This document shows positions 1-6,797 of a stretch of 64,000 bases of DNA, one piece after another (positions within the stretch are counted from its first letter, which is position 1; every line of letters begins with the position of its first letter). A program made the position numbers and the translations under genes. The notes beneath the pieces were generated by a model that ran no database searches, was not told the origin of the DNA, and worked only from the letters and a program-made list of their open reading frames with translations. The stretch comes from Streptomyces venezuelae (GTDB lineage Bacteria; Actinomycetota; Actinomycetes; Streptomycetales; Streptomycetaceae): positions 992,001-1,056,000 of the forward strand of contig NZ_CP029192.1 of the NCBI RefSeq assembly GCF_008642315.1, in the 5' to 3' direction.

Positions 1-452
1 TTGAGGAGCAGCGGCCCGGGCAGCTCGCGGGCCGCCGCACGCAGATCCGCTTCCGTGCCGACGGGCCGGAACTCGGGCTGCGGAAGCCCGTGTCGGTGCC
101 AGGTGTGCCGCATGAGCCGCTTGTCACGGGCGAGCGCGGCGGCATCGCCGGCCCCCGCGAGACCGAGCGCCTCGCAGGCCTCGGCGACGGCCACGACCGC
201 GTACTCGGAGAAGGTGAGCACCGCGTCCGCGCCGACGGCCTCGGCCCGCTCGACGATCAGGGAGACCAGGTCGGAGCGGTGTGTGTCGTCGGGCGTGACG
301 ACCGACGCGCACAGTCTCCGGGCGGGCCCCGCCACGGCGGGAGGCAGAGCGCTGAGCGCCAGCAGGTGCACTTCCGCCCTCGCGGCCGTCCGGGACAGGA
401 CGTGCCCGAGGGGCGGACCGCCCTTGGCATGCACTAACAGCACCTTGCTCAC
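1..452 (-). CDS. ATP-grasp family protein, N-terminal part (cut by window edge)
   Basis: The frame is open from a GTG at 452 down to the window edge, about 150 residues, starting VSKVLLVHAKGGPPLGHVL. A GGAGA ribosome site lies 9 nt upstream. The visible part has a Rossmann-like pre-ATP-grasp half followed by DKRLMRHTWHRHGLPQPEF, then LPGPLLLK, the usual entry into an ATP-grasp fold (DK-x2-M then G-x-P-x-P, then P-x-x-x-K for ATP). Family members ligate carboxylates to amines through acyl-phosphates, so a peptide or amide ligase is likely; substrate cannot be told. Codon 6 (435-437) is TTA, the codon read by bldA tRNA-Leu in Streptomyces, so translation may be development-dependent. It is divergent from the PAS-LuxR gene at 726 across a palindrome. 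The catalytic C-terminal half is outside the window. Confidence 0.72.
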   Translation of the reverse strand, partial: MSKVLLVHAKGGPPLGHVLSRTAARAEVHLLALSALPPAVAGPARRLCASVVTPDDTHRSDLVSLIVERAEAVGADAVLTFSEYAVVAVAEACEALGLAGAGDAAALARDKRLMRHTWHRHGLPQPEFRPVGTEADLRAAARELPGPLLL

Positions 453-594
453 GGAAGTTCGTCTCCATTCGTCGTTCGTCGCCTTGATTCGGGCCACCTC
501 GGGCGGAATGCCCGGGCCCTGTATGGCGGGGCGTGTTCACCCGCTCACTCAAGGGGACCAAACCCGGGATGTCCGCAACGACCCAGCGGGCTCC

Positions 595-622
595 GGGGAC
601 TCAGGCAAATGCCTGAGTCCCC
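595..622. promoter_or_regulatory. 28-bp palindrome in the divergent promoter region (putative operator)
   Basis: Two perfect 13-nt arms, GGGGACTCAGGCA and TGCCTGAGTCCCC, are separated only by AA. It lies between the ATP-grasp start (452) and the PAS-LuxR start (726), 104 nt before the latter. A spacer of 2 nt is too short for an efficient RNA hairpin, so a dimeric DNA-binding protein site is more likely. PAS-LuxR regulators of the PimM type bind 16-bp palindromes, so the neighbouring regulator is a natural candidate. That link is inference. The rest of 453-725 holds no gene I can support. Confidence 0.6.
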
Positions 623-725
623 GCCGAAGCACTTCGGCCGAGAAACGGGCATGTGCGAGCCGAGAGCGGGATAGCCAGTGCCGTGTGACTGAGCGTCAGC
701 CAGTCGTATACGGACGGAGACCGCT

Positions 726-1763
726 GTGGACGATTCCACGTTCAAGGAACTGAGCAGGACCGGGACCCCCGGCAGATACGCGGCCTTCGCAGACCTCGTG
801 GACCTCGCCCCCGCCGCCGCGTTCATACGGGACAGCGACGGCCGCTACCTGTGGGCCAACCACGCCTACGCGCACCTCTACGGCACGGTCCCGGAGCAGG
901 TGATCGGCAAGTACATCGAGGACCTCGACGAGCCCGCGGACGCCGAGCAGTTCCGCGCCCTCGACCAGGAGATCCTCGGCCGCGGCACACCGGTGCGGCA
1001 CACCCTCGGCTACCGGCGCCCGGACGGCAGCGCGGGCCGGGCGGTGGGCCACCGCTTTCCCGTCCGGGAGAACGCGCGGACCTGCGTCGCCGGGATCTAC
1101 GTGGACGTCACGGACCATCTGCGCGCCACCGTCCAGTGGCAGGAGGCCGAGGAGAACCTGCAGGCCCTGCGCGACCACAGCGGCCTGCCCTGCGCGTTGC
1201 TCTCCGCGAACGGGCGGGTGCTGGAGGCGAGCGCGGCCGCGGCGGAACTGTTCCAGGTCAGCCCGCACGACCTGGTGGGCCGCCGCGCGCACACGCTCCT
1301 GGCACCCGAACCCGACCTCGACCGCCTGCACCGCCGCTGGAACGGCCTGATATCCCGCCGCACGAGACGGGTGGAGACGTCCGCGGTACTCGTGGACGCG
1401 CACGGCCTGCAGCGCCGTGCACAGCTCCACCTCACATCGATCGGCCACTCGGCGGCGCGGGCGCGGCACGTGTGGGCCGTGGTCACGCATCAGAGCCTCG
1501 CCCACGAGGCGCACCCGGCGCTGACCGCCGCGCAGGTCCGCATCCTCTCTCTCCTCGCGGAGGGCAGCAGCAACGGCGACATCGCCACGTCACTGCACCT
1601 GTCACGCCAGACGGTCGACTACCACTTGAGTCGGCTGCGACACCTCCTGGGCGCGGCGACCCGCCCGGCCCTGGTCGCCCGCGCCTACGTCCTCGGCATC
1701 CTGGCCCCCCGCGCGTGGCCGCCGCGCTCGGCGACGGCGGCGCATCCGCTCAGCACGGTCTGA
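726..1763 (+). CDS. Double-PAS, LuxR-type transcriptional regulator
   Basis: This 345-residue protein is a cytoplasmic sensor-regulator. PAS domain 1 spans about residues 20-130 (FIRDSDGRYLWANHAY, then the beta-strand core ending VAGIYVDVTD). A weaker PAS-like domain spans about 150-255 (LPCALLSANGRVLEAS). A LuxR/GerE helix-turn-helix spans about 272-335 (LTAAQVRILSLLAEG, then DIATSLHLSRQTVDYHLSRLR). No receiver domain or membrane segment is visible. The GTG start has GGAG 6 nt upstream. PAS-LuxR proteins such as PimM activate secondary-metabolite clusters but are about 190 residues with one PAS, so this longer version is a relative, not an orthologue. It is divergent from the ATP-grasp gene and probably controls it and itself through the palindrome at 595-622. 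Confidence 0.85.
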   Translation: MDDSTFKELSRTGTPGRYAAFADLVDLAPAAAFIRDSDGRYLWANHAYAHLYGTVPEQVIGKYIEDLDEPADAEQFRALDQEILGRGTPVRHTLGYRRPDGSAGRAVGHRFPVRENARTCVAGIYVDVTDHLRATVQWQEAEENLQALRDHSGLPCALLSANGRVLEASAAAAELFQVSPHDLVGRRAHTLLAPEPDLDRLHRRWNGLISRRTRRVETSAVLVDAHGLQRRAQLHLTSIGHSAARARHVWAVVTHQSLAHEAHPALTAAQVRILSLLAEGSSNGDIATSLHLSRQTVDYHLSRLRHLLGAATRPALVARAYVLGILAPRAWPPRSATAAHPLSTV

Positions 1764-1775
1764 ACCAGGCGCTCC

Positions 1776-2291
1776 TCAGCGAATGTTGACGTCGATGCAC
1801 GCGTAGAAGGCGTTGGACGTGTCCCCGATGTTCCACACCGCGAGGACCTTGTGCCTGCCGGTGAAGTTCCCGAGGTTCACCTGGTGCGAGACGGTCGCCG
1901 GGGGCTGCTGGTTGTGGCCGTCGACCGTCGCGACCTTCGTGCCGTCGACGAAGTACTCGTAGTTCGCGGTGCGGTGCCGCGCGGTGAACGTCCACGTGAA
2001 GGTCTGCGTCCTGCTGACGTCGCTGACCTTCCACCCCTTGCCGTCGTTGTCCAGCTCGGCGAACCGCGCGTTGCCGCCACTGCAACTCCGCAGCCCCTTG
2101 GGGCCCTCGACGCTCTGCGGCTCGTACTTGATGTCGCCGCAGGCCACGGTTCGCGCGGCGCACTGCGCCTGTCGGCTCGCCGGCGCGTTCACGTATCCGT
2201 GCGCGCTGGCCGAGCCGGTCGGCAACGTCAGCGCGAGAACGGGCGCCATCCCGGCGCCTATCGCCGCGGCGATCTTCCGCTTCTTGTCCAT
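1776..2291 (-). CDS. Secreted AA10 lytic polysaccharide monooxygenase (chitin-binding)
   Basis: The 171-residue precursor has a Sec signal peptide (KKRK, hydrophobic core, ASA|H) whose cleavage leaves His31 as the N-terminal residue (HGYVNAPASRQAQC). That residue is required for the copper histidine brace. The second brace His is His106 in WTFTARHRTANYEYFVDG, and the aromatic axial position falls in NAFYACIDV near the C-terminus. Four cysteines (44, 51, 70, 165) allow two disulfides. The mature domain of about 140 residues is a small, single-domain AA10 without a separate binding module. Such enzymes oxidatively cleave crystalline chitin outside the cell. The gene is transcribed away from a DasR-like site at 2405-2416, consistent with control by N-acetylglucosamine. 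It converges on the PAS-LuxR gene with 12 bp between stops. Confidence 0.93.
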   Translation of the reverse strand: MDKKRKIAAAIGAGMAPVLALTLPTGSASAHGYVNAPASRQAQCAARTVACGDIKYEPQSVEGPKGLRSCSGGNARFAELDNDGKGWKVSDVSRTQTFTWTFTARHRTANYEYFVDGTKVATVDGHNQQPPATVSHQVNLGNFTGRHKVLAVWNIGDTSNAFYACIDVNIR

Positions 2292-2404
2292 GCGTACTCC
2301 TTCACGAGCAGTGCTTCATGGGGGTGTGCGACGTGAAGTGCTGGGTGGGGCGAGGGGGTGTGGACGGCGTGGGGCGAGTCGGTCAGGGGGTCACCGCTGC
2401 CGAT

Positions 2405-2416
2405 TAGTCCAGACCA
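2405..2416. promoter_or_regulatory. DasR-like (dre) operator upstream of the LPMO gene
   Basis: Read on the minus strand the site is TGGTCTGGACTA, which matches 10 of 12 positions of the DasR core TGGTCTAGACCA. It is about 115 nt upstream of the LPMO start, where chitinolytic genes of streptomycetes normally carry dre sites or related 12-bp repeats. Binding is inferred. Confidence 0.55.
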
Positions 2417-2486
2417 TAGACTTCGGCGGGACACGGTCAAGGTTGGATTCCGGCCACAGCGTCAAGGGGCGTGGGACCGGGGCACA

Positions 2487-3593
2487 TCACCAGCTGATCG
2501 CCGCCCCCACCGGCAGATGGTCGCTGCCCGTCTCCGGCAGGAGCCACGCGCTCTTCGCCTCGACCCCGCGGACCAGGATCTGGTCGATCCGTGCCACGGG
2601 GAAAGCCGCCGGCCAGCTGAAGCCGAATCCGCTGCCCGCCTCGTCGTGGGCCGAGTGCAGTTGTGACGTGATGCCGTCGAAGGAGCGGTCGTCCACGGTG
2701 CCGTTCAGGTCGCCGAGCAGGACCACCCGTCCGCTCCGCTCGGCGGCGAGCGCCTTGGTGAGTGCCCCGGCGTTTCTGTTCCGGGTGGCCGTGCCGAAGC
2801 CTCCCTCCGACGTCACCCGCACGGAACCAAGGTGGGCCACGTACACGGCGAGGGGGCCCTTGTCCGTAGCCACCGTGGTGCGCAGCGCCCTGTTGCCGGC
2901 CAGTTTGGCCACCTGCGGCTTGCTGTCGCCGAGAGGGCCGACATCCTGCTCGGTGTCGACCGGCCGGGTGCCGGACAGCGGCAGCTTGCTCCACAGGCCG
3001 ACCGTGCCCTGCACGGTGTGGTGCGGATACGCCTTCGCCAGCTCCTTCTCGTACGTCTCCCTGGCCTCCTCGCTGATCTCCTCGAGCGCCAGCACGTCCG
3101 CACCGGAGTCGGCCAGGGCGCGGGCGGTGCCGACCGGGTCCGTGTTCTCCGCGGCGACATTGTGACTGACCAGGGTGACGTCACCACCCGACTGGGACCT
3201 GTCGCCGAGCAGCCCGCCGAAGAGGCTCAGCCACGCCGTGACCGGCAGGAGCAGCGCGATGGTCGCGGAGGCGGAGCGGCGGCACAGCGCGATGACGAGC
3301 AGCACGGGAACGCCCAGGCCGAACCACGGCAGGAACGTCTCCAGCAGGCTGCCGACGCCGCCTCGGTCGGTGATCCGCTCGTGCAGCAGCATGAGCAGGC
3401 CGAGCGCGAGCGCGAGTGCCGCGGTCACCAGGCCGCGCTTCCACGGTCCCGCGCGGCGTAGGGAACGTATCGGCAGTACGGCAGGTCCACGCGGGACGCG
3501 GCGTCCACGCATGGGCCGGCCGTCGCCGCTGCGCGCACTCTCCGTCGTGTCCACCCGTGTGTCCACTCGCGTGTCCACCTGCGGCGTCGTCAT
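2487..3593 (-). CDS. VanJ-like membrane endonuclease/exonuclease/phosphatase-fold protein
   Basis: This is a 368-residue membrane protein. After a basic N-terminus with a threefold VDTR-type repeat come three membrane segments (about 53-70, 84-103, 108-130). An EEP-fold catalytic domain of about 230 residues follows, predicted outside the membrane. Visible EEP motifs are SHNVAAEN (146), LEEIS (171), AHLGSV, LLGDLNGTVDD and the terminal GSDHLPVGAAI Asp-His pair. Topology and size match VanJ of the S. coelicolor vancomycin-resistance cluster, a teicoplanin-resistance factor thought to act on cell-wall lipid intermediates. The chosen ATG at 3593 has GAGGA upstream. A VanY-like gene ends 23 bp before this start on the same strand, so they are probably co-transcribed. 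The exact substrate is unknown and a general lipid phosphatase role remains possible. Confidence 0.78.
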   Translation of the reverse strand: MTTPQVDTRVDTRVDTTESARSGDGRPMRGRRVPRGPAVLPIRSLRRAGPWKRGLVTAALALALGLLMLLHERITDRGGVGSLLETFLPWFGLGVPVLLVIALCRRSASATIALLLPVTAWLSLFGGLLGDRSQSGGDVTLVSHNVAAENTDPVGTARALADSGADVLALEEISEEARETYEKELAKAYPHHTVQGTVGLWSKLPLSGTRPVDTEQDVGPLGDSKPQVAKLAGNRALRTTVATDKGPLAVYVAHLGSVRVTSEGGFGTATRNRNAGALTKALAAERSGRVVLLGDLNGTVDDRSFDGITSQLHSAHDEAGSGFGFSWPAAFPVARIDQILVRGVEAKSAWLLPETGSDHLPVGAAISW

Positions 3594-3616
3594 CGTCCGT
3601 CCTCGTTCGTCGTCGC

Positions 3617-4294
3617 TCACTGCTGTCGCATCCTCGGGTCCTGCGTGGGGTCGGCGTACATCCGCGGGCAGCCGCGGTCCGCCGCGTCCGTACGCAGCTC
3701 GTAGTGCCAGGGTTCGTTGCGGTAGATCTGACACAGCCCGTACTCGGCGCCGTGCCCGGACAGCCACGTGGTCGCGTCCGATCCCCCGATGTCGACCGCG
3801 TCCCCCGCCACGTGCGGGGACGTGTCCGCGGTGGCCACCCAGCGGGCGGCCTCGCTTTCGGACCCGTATTTCGCGACCGCTTCGCGGAGAAGCTGATTCT
3901 GGTATTCCGTGGAACGCCATCCGCTGTTGACGCGGAATTCGACGCCACTGTCCGTGGCGGCGGCGACGGCCGCCTCGCGGAGCGCCGCGCGCAGGTCCGA
4001 ATCGAGTTTGGCCACGGCCGGAATCGAGTCGTCGAAAACGGTCACGTCATCCGGTACGACGCCGTCCGGCTCCCCCGCCGGTTCGGTGCGCTCGCCTTCC
4101 GGCGCCTCCGAGGACGTGGTGAAGGACGACCGTGACGACTGGGAGGACTGGGACGACGTCAGCGGCGCCTGTCGGATGAGGGCTGCCGCGGCGATGACCG
4201 CGATGACGCCGGCCATCAGGCCGACGACGATCAGCCCTCGAACCCCGCGGCGCGTTGTTCGTGCCGTCCGTGCGGACGCTGGAATTCGAGTCAT
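3617..4294 (-). CDS. VanY-like D-alanyl-D-alanine carboxypeptidase (peptidase M15B)
   Basis: The 225-residue protein has one N-terminal membrane anchor (about 20-41), a Ser/Thr-rich linker, then an M15 zinc peptidase domain exposed outside the cell. Zinc and catalytic residues are visible: SPHVAGDAVDI (His161, Asp168) and EPWHYEL (Glu194, His197), with the substrate-binding SGWRSTEYQNQL at 124-135. VanY enzymes remove the terminal D-Ala from peptidoglycan precursors, lowering glycopeptide targets. Start ATG 4294 was chosen because the membrane anchor follows directly; an upstream extension in frame is basic and not family-like. It is first in a two-gene run with the VanJ-like gene and divergent from the two-component pair, with 86 bp between starts. 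Confidence 0.85.
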   Translation of the reverse strand: MTRIPASARTARTTRRGVRGLIVVGLMAGVIAVIAAAALIRQAPLTSSQSSQSSRSSFTTSSEAPEGERTEPAGEPDGVVPDDVTVFDDSIPAVAKLDSDLRAALREAAVAAATDSGVEFRVNSGWRSTEYQNQLLREAVAKYGSESEAARWVATADTSPHVAGDAVDIGGSDATTWLSGHGAEYGLCQIYRNEPWHYELRTDAADRGCPRMYADPTQDPRMRQQ

Positions 4295-4345
4295 GCCGCC
4301 AGTGAAAGCAATACGCTGTTGCCGACACGTATGCGGTTTTCGATA

Positions 4346-4365
4346 CGTCGACGATATGCGTCGAC
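4346..4365. promoter_or_regulatory. Repeated CGTCGAC boxes between vanY-like and response-regulator genes
   Basis: Two copies of CGTCGAC lie at 4346-4352 and 4359-4365, 13 bp apart, within the 86-bp divergent promoter region. OmpR-family regulators bind tandem repeats of about 10-13 bp, so the boxes may be the binding site of the adjacent response regulator. The core GTCGAC is itself palindromic and common in high-GC DNA, so confidence is limited. Confidence 0.35.
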
Positions 4366-4380
4366 TCGTACGCTGAACAC

Positions 4381-5079
4381 ATGCGTGTCCTGATCGTCGA
4401 AGACGAGCCCTATCTGGCGGAGGCAATCCGCGACGGCCTGCGCCTGGAAGCGATCGCGGCCGACATCGCGGGCGACGGCGACACCGCTCTGGAACTCCTC
4501 GACTGCAACGCCTACGACATCGCGGTCCTGGACCGGGACATCCCCGGCCCGTCCGGCGACGAGATCGCCCGGCGCATCGTCGCCTCCGGCAGCGGCATGC
4601 CGATCCTCATGCTCACCGCGGCCGACCGTCTCGACGACAAGGCCTCCGGGTTCGAGCTCGGAGCCGACGACTACCTCACGAAACCCTTCGAGCTCAGGGA
4701 ACTCGCGCTCCGGCTCAGGGCCCTCGACCGCAGGCGCGCCCACAGCAGGCCTCCCGTGCGCGAGATCGCCGGTCTGCGCCTCGACCCGTTCCGCAGGGAG
4801 GTGTACAGGGACGACCGCTTCGTGGCCCTGACCAGGAAGCAGTTCGCCGTACTCGACGTGCTCGTCGCCGCGGAAGGCGGTGTCGTCAGCGCCGAGGAGC
4901 TGCTCGAACGCGCGTGGGACGAGAACGCGGACCCGTTCACCAACGCCGTACGCATCACCGTCTCGGCCCTGCGCAAGCGGCTCGGCGAACCGTGGGTCAT
5001 CGCCACCGTGCCGGGCGTCGGCTACCGCATCGACACGGCACCGAACGGCCCTGGGAGCGAGGGAGACGGCCGTGCATAG
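4381..5079 (+). CDS. OmpR/VanR-type response regulator
   Basis: The 232-residue protein has a receiver domain (1-118) with acidic pocket VEDEP (Glu7-Asp8-Glu9), phosphoacceptor Asp51 in AVLDRDIPG, the Thr in MLTAAD and Lys in YLTKPFEL. A winged-helix DNA-binding domain (about 130-222) ends in TVPGVGYRID, the standard OmpR tail. It is translationally coupled to the histidine kinase: the kinase GTG at 5072 lies before this stop, and GGGAGA supplies its ribosome site. Given the divergent VanY-like and VanJ-like genes it probably regulates cell-wall response to a glycopeptide or envelope stress; target genes are inferred from position only. Confidence 0.9.
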   Translation: MRVLIVEDEPYLAEAIRDGLRLEAIAADIAGDGDTALELLDCNAYDIAVLDRDIPGPSGDEIARRIVASGSGMPILMLTAADRLDDKASGFELGADDYLTKPFELRELALRLRALDRRRAHSRPPVREIAGLRLDPFRREVYRDDRFVALTRKQFAVLDVLVAAEGGVVSAEELLERAWDENADPFTNAVRITVSALRKRLGEPWVIATVPGVGYRIDTAPNGPGSEGDGRA

Positions 5080-6157
5080 AGAGCCCGGAATGAGCGTCCG
5101 CCTCAAACTCACCCTCAGCTACACCGGGTTCCTGATGCTGGCGAGCGGGCTGATGCTGGTGGCCGGATGGTTCTTCCTGACGCGAGTGGAACACGTCGGG
5201 CTCCGCTTCGACCCCGGCTACGAGATCCCCGTCGCGCGCGAGTTCGCTCCGGTCGCGGCTGTCACGATGCTGTTCATGCTGGTGTTCGGCCTCGGAGGAG
5301 GCTGGGTCCTGGCCGGCCGCATGCTCGCCCCGCTGAACCACATCACCCACGCCACCCGCACGGCGGCGAACGGATCGCTCTCCCACCGGATCCGCCTGCC
5401 GGGCCGCGAGGACGAGTTCCGCGAACTCGCCGACGCCTTCGACACGATGCTCGAACGGCTCGAAGCGCACGTCGCCGAACAGCAGCGGTTCGCCGCCAAC
5501 GCCTCGCACGAACTCCGCACGCCCCTGGCGATCTCGAAGTCGCTGCTGGACGTGGCCCGCACGGACCCGGACCACGACACCGCCGAACTCGTCGACCGTC
5601 TGCACACCGTCAACACCCGGGCCATCGACCTCACCGAGGCGCTGCTCCTCCTCAGCCGCGCCCAGCGACGGACCTTCACGCGGGAACACGTCGATCTGTC
5701 CCTCATGGCGGAAGAGGCCGCCGAAACGCTGCTTCCCCTCGCGGAGAGGCGCGGCGTCACCCTCGAGACCGGCGGCAACATCGCCCCCGCCATCGGCTCC
5801 CCGGCGCTCCTGCTCCAACTGACGACGAACCTCGTCCAGAACGCGATCGTCCACAACCTGCCGGCGGGGGGCAGCGTCCGGATCCGTACGAGCGTCCGCC
5901 CTCACACGGTGGTCCTGACGGTGGAGAACACCGGCGACCACCTACCGCCCGAGCAGATCGCGACCCTGACGGAACCCTTCCAGCGCGGCACACAACGTAC
6001 CCACTCCCATCACGCGGGCGTCGGCCTGGGCCTGGCCATCGCCGACACGATCACCCGTGCACACGACGGAACGCTGACGCTCACCCCACGCCCGACCGGC
6101 GGCCTCCACGTCGTGGTGGAACTCCCCGCGGCGCCTCCCGCCCCCGGCGCCCCGTAG
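5072..6157 (+). CDS. VanS-type sensor histidine kinase
   Basis: The 361-residue membrane kinase has two membrane segments (about 12-36 and 60-82) with a short external loop of about 23 residues, then HAMP (84-135), a HisKA helix with ASHELRTPL (His146), the N box QNAIVHN and G box GVGLGLAI. GTG 5072 was chosen because it follows GGGAGA by 5 nt and overlaps the regulator stop; ATG 5090 (355 residues) is the alternative. A short sensor loop is typical of VanS-like and other kinases that sense within or near the membrane. It should phosphorylate the upstream regulator. No ligand can be deduced. Confidence 0.88.
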   Translation: MHREPGMSVRLKLTLSYTGFLMLASGLMLVAGWFFLTRVEHVGLRFDPGYEIPVAREFAPVAAVTMLFMLVFGLGGGWVLAGRMLAPLNHITHATRTAANGSLSHRIRLPGREDEFRELADAFDTMLERLEAHVAEQQRFAANASHELRTPLAISKSLLDVARTDPDHDTAELVDRLHTVNTRAIDLTEALLLLSRAQRRTFTREHVDLSLMAEEAAETLLPLAERRGVTLETGGNIAPAIGSPALLLQLTTNLVQNAIVHNLPAGGSVRIRTSVRPHTVVLTVENTGDHLPPEQIATLTEPFQRGTQRTHSHHAGVGLGLAIADTITRAHDGTLTLTPRPTGGLHVVVELPAAPPAPGAP

Positions 6158-6166
6158 CCGCCGCTC

Positions 6167-6715
6167 TCAGTGAAGCCGACCGAAAAGGTGATTGGCCGGC
6201 GCGTCGGGATTCTCCCCGTAGAAGAACTCGGACGCGGCCCGGTGATACTCGTCCCGCGACAGCGTCCCGGATCCGTCCAGGTCGAGTGCGTTGAACACCT
6301 CGGCGCACTCGTCGTCGCCGGCCCGTCCCGTGCTGCCGAAGATGTGCGTGAACTCGGTGAGGCTGATCGCGCCGTCGCCGTCGCTGTCGGCCAGGTCGAA
6401 GAAGTGGTCGGCGACCGGAGCGAGTTCTTCGGGGTAGTGGGCGCGGTCGACGAACATGGCGGCGAAGGCCTGTGTCATCTCCGCCGACGTCACCCTGTCG
6501 TCCTTGTCGGTGTCGACGGGAGCGATGACGGTCTCCCAGAACCGACGCATGGTCTCGTACATCTGCTGTGCCTGAGGCGAGTCGGGGCCGATGCCCCTGG
6601 CCCGGACGTAGCGCTCGCTCATCAGGACGACGTCCTGCCGCGTGATCGCACCGTCGCCGTCGACGTCCGCGGCGCGGAACCACCGCTCGTACTTCCGTTT
6701 CCGCAGCTCATTCAT
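6167..6715 (-). CDS. EF-hand calcium-binding protein, calerythrin-like
   Basis: The 182-residue soluble protein has four EF-hand loops: DVDGDGAITRQD, DTDKDDRVTSAE, DSDGDGAISLTE and DLDGSGTLSRDE. All have acidic residues at loop positions 1, 3 and 12, so all may bind calcium. No signal peptide or membrane segment is seen, so it is a cytosolic calcium buffer or sensor like calerythrin of Saccharopolyspora. ATG 6715 was chosen because the family begins with a short basic helix (NELRKRKYERWF) directly before loop 1; ATG 6757 would add 14 residues. Neither has a strong ribosome site. It converges on the kinase gene with 9 bp between stops. Confidence 0.9.
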   Translation of the reverse strand: MNELRKRKYERWFRAADVDGDGAITRQDVVLMSERYVRARGIGPDSPQAQQMYETMRRFWETVIAPVDTDKDDRVTSAEMTQAFAAMFVDRAHYPEELAPVADHFFDLADSDGDGAISLTEFTHIFGSTGRAGDDECAEVFNALDLDGSGTLSRDEYHRAASEFFYGENPDAPANHLFGRLH

Positions 6716-6797
6716 AGGCGCAAGGTAAATCCGCGAGAGGGCCCCGGCCAGACCCATTCCCGGTCACCCCGGCCCCGCCCGCGCAGCCGCCGAAGTG

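Noticed and set aside
1..753. A 250-residue plus-strand reading frame over the left edge
   Set aside because: Ser/Ala/Arg-rich with no domain; the minus-strand ATP-grasp frame has an RBS and family motifs.
2487..6157. A full vancomycin resistance cluster
   Set aside because: vanH, vanA and vanX are not present; only VanJ-, VanY- and VanRS-like genes.
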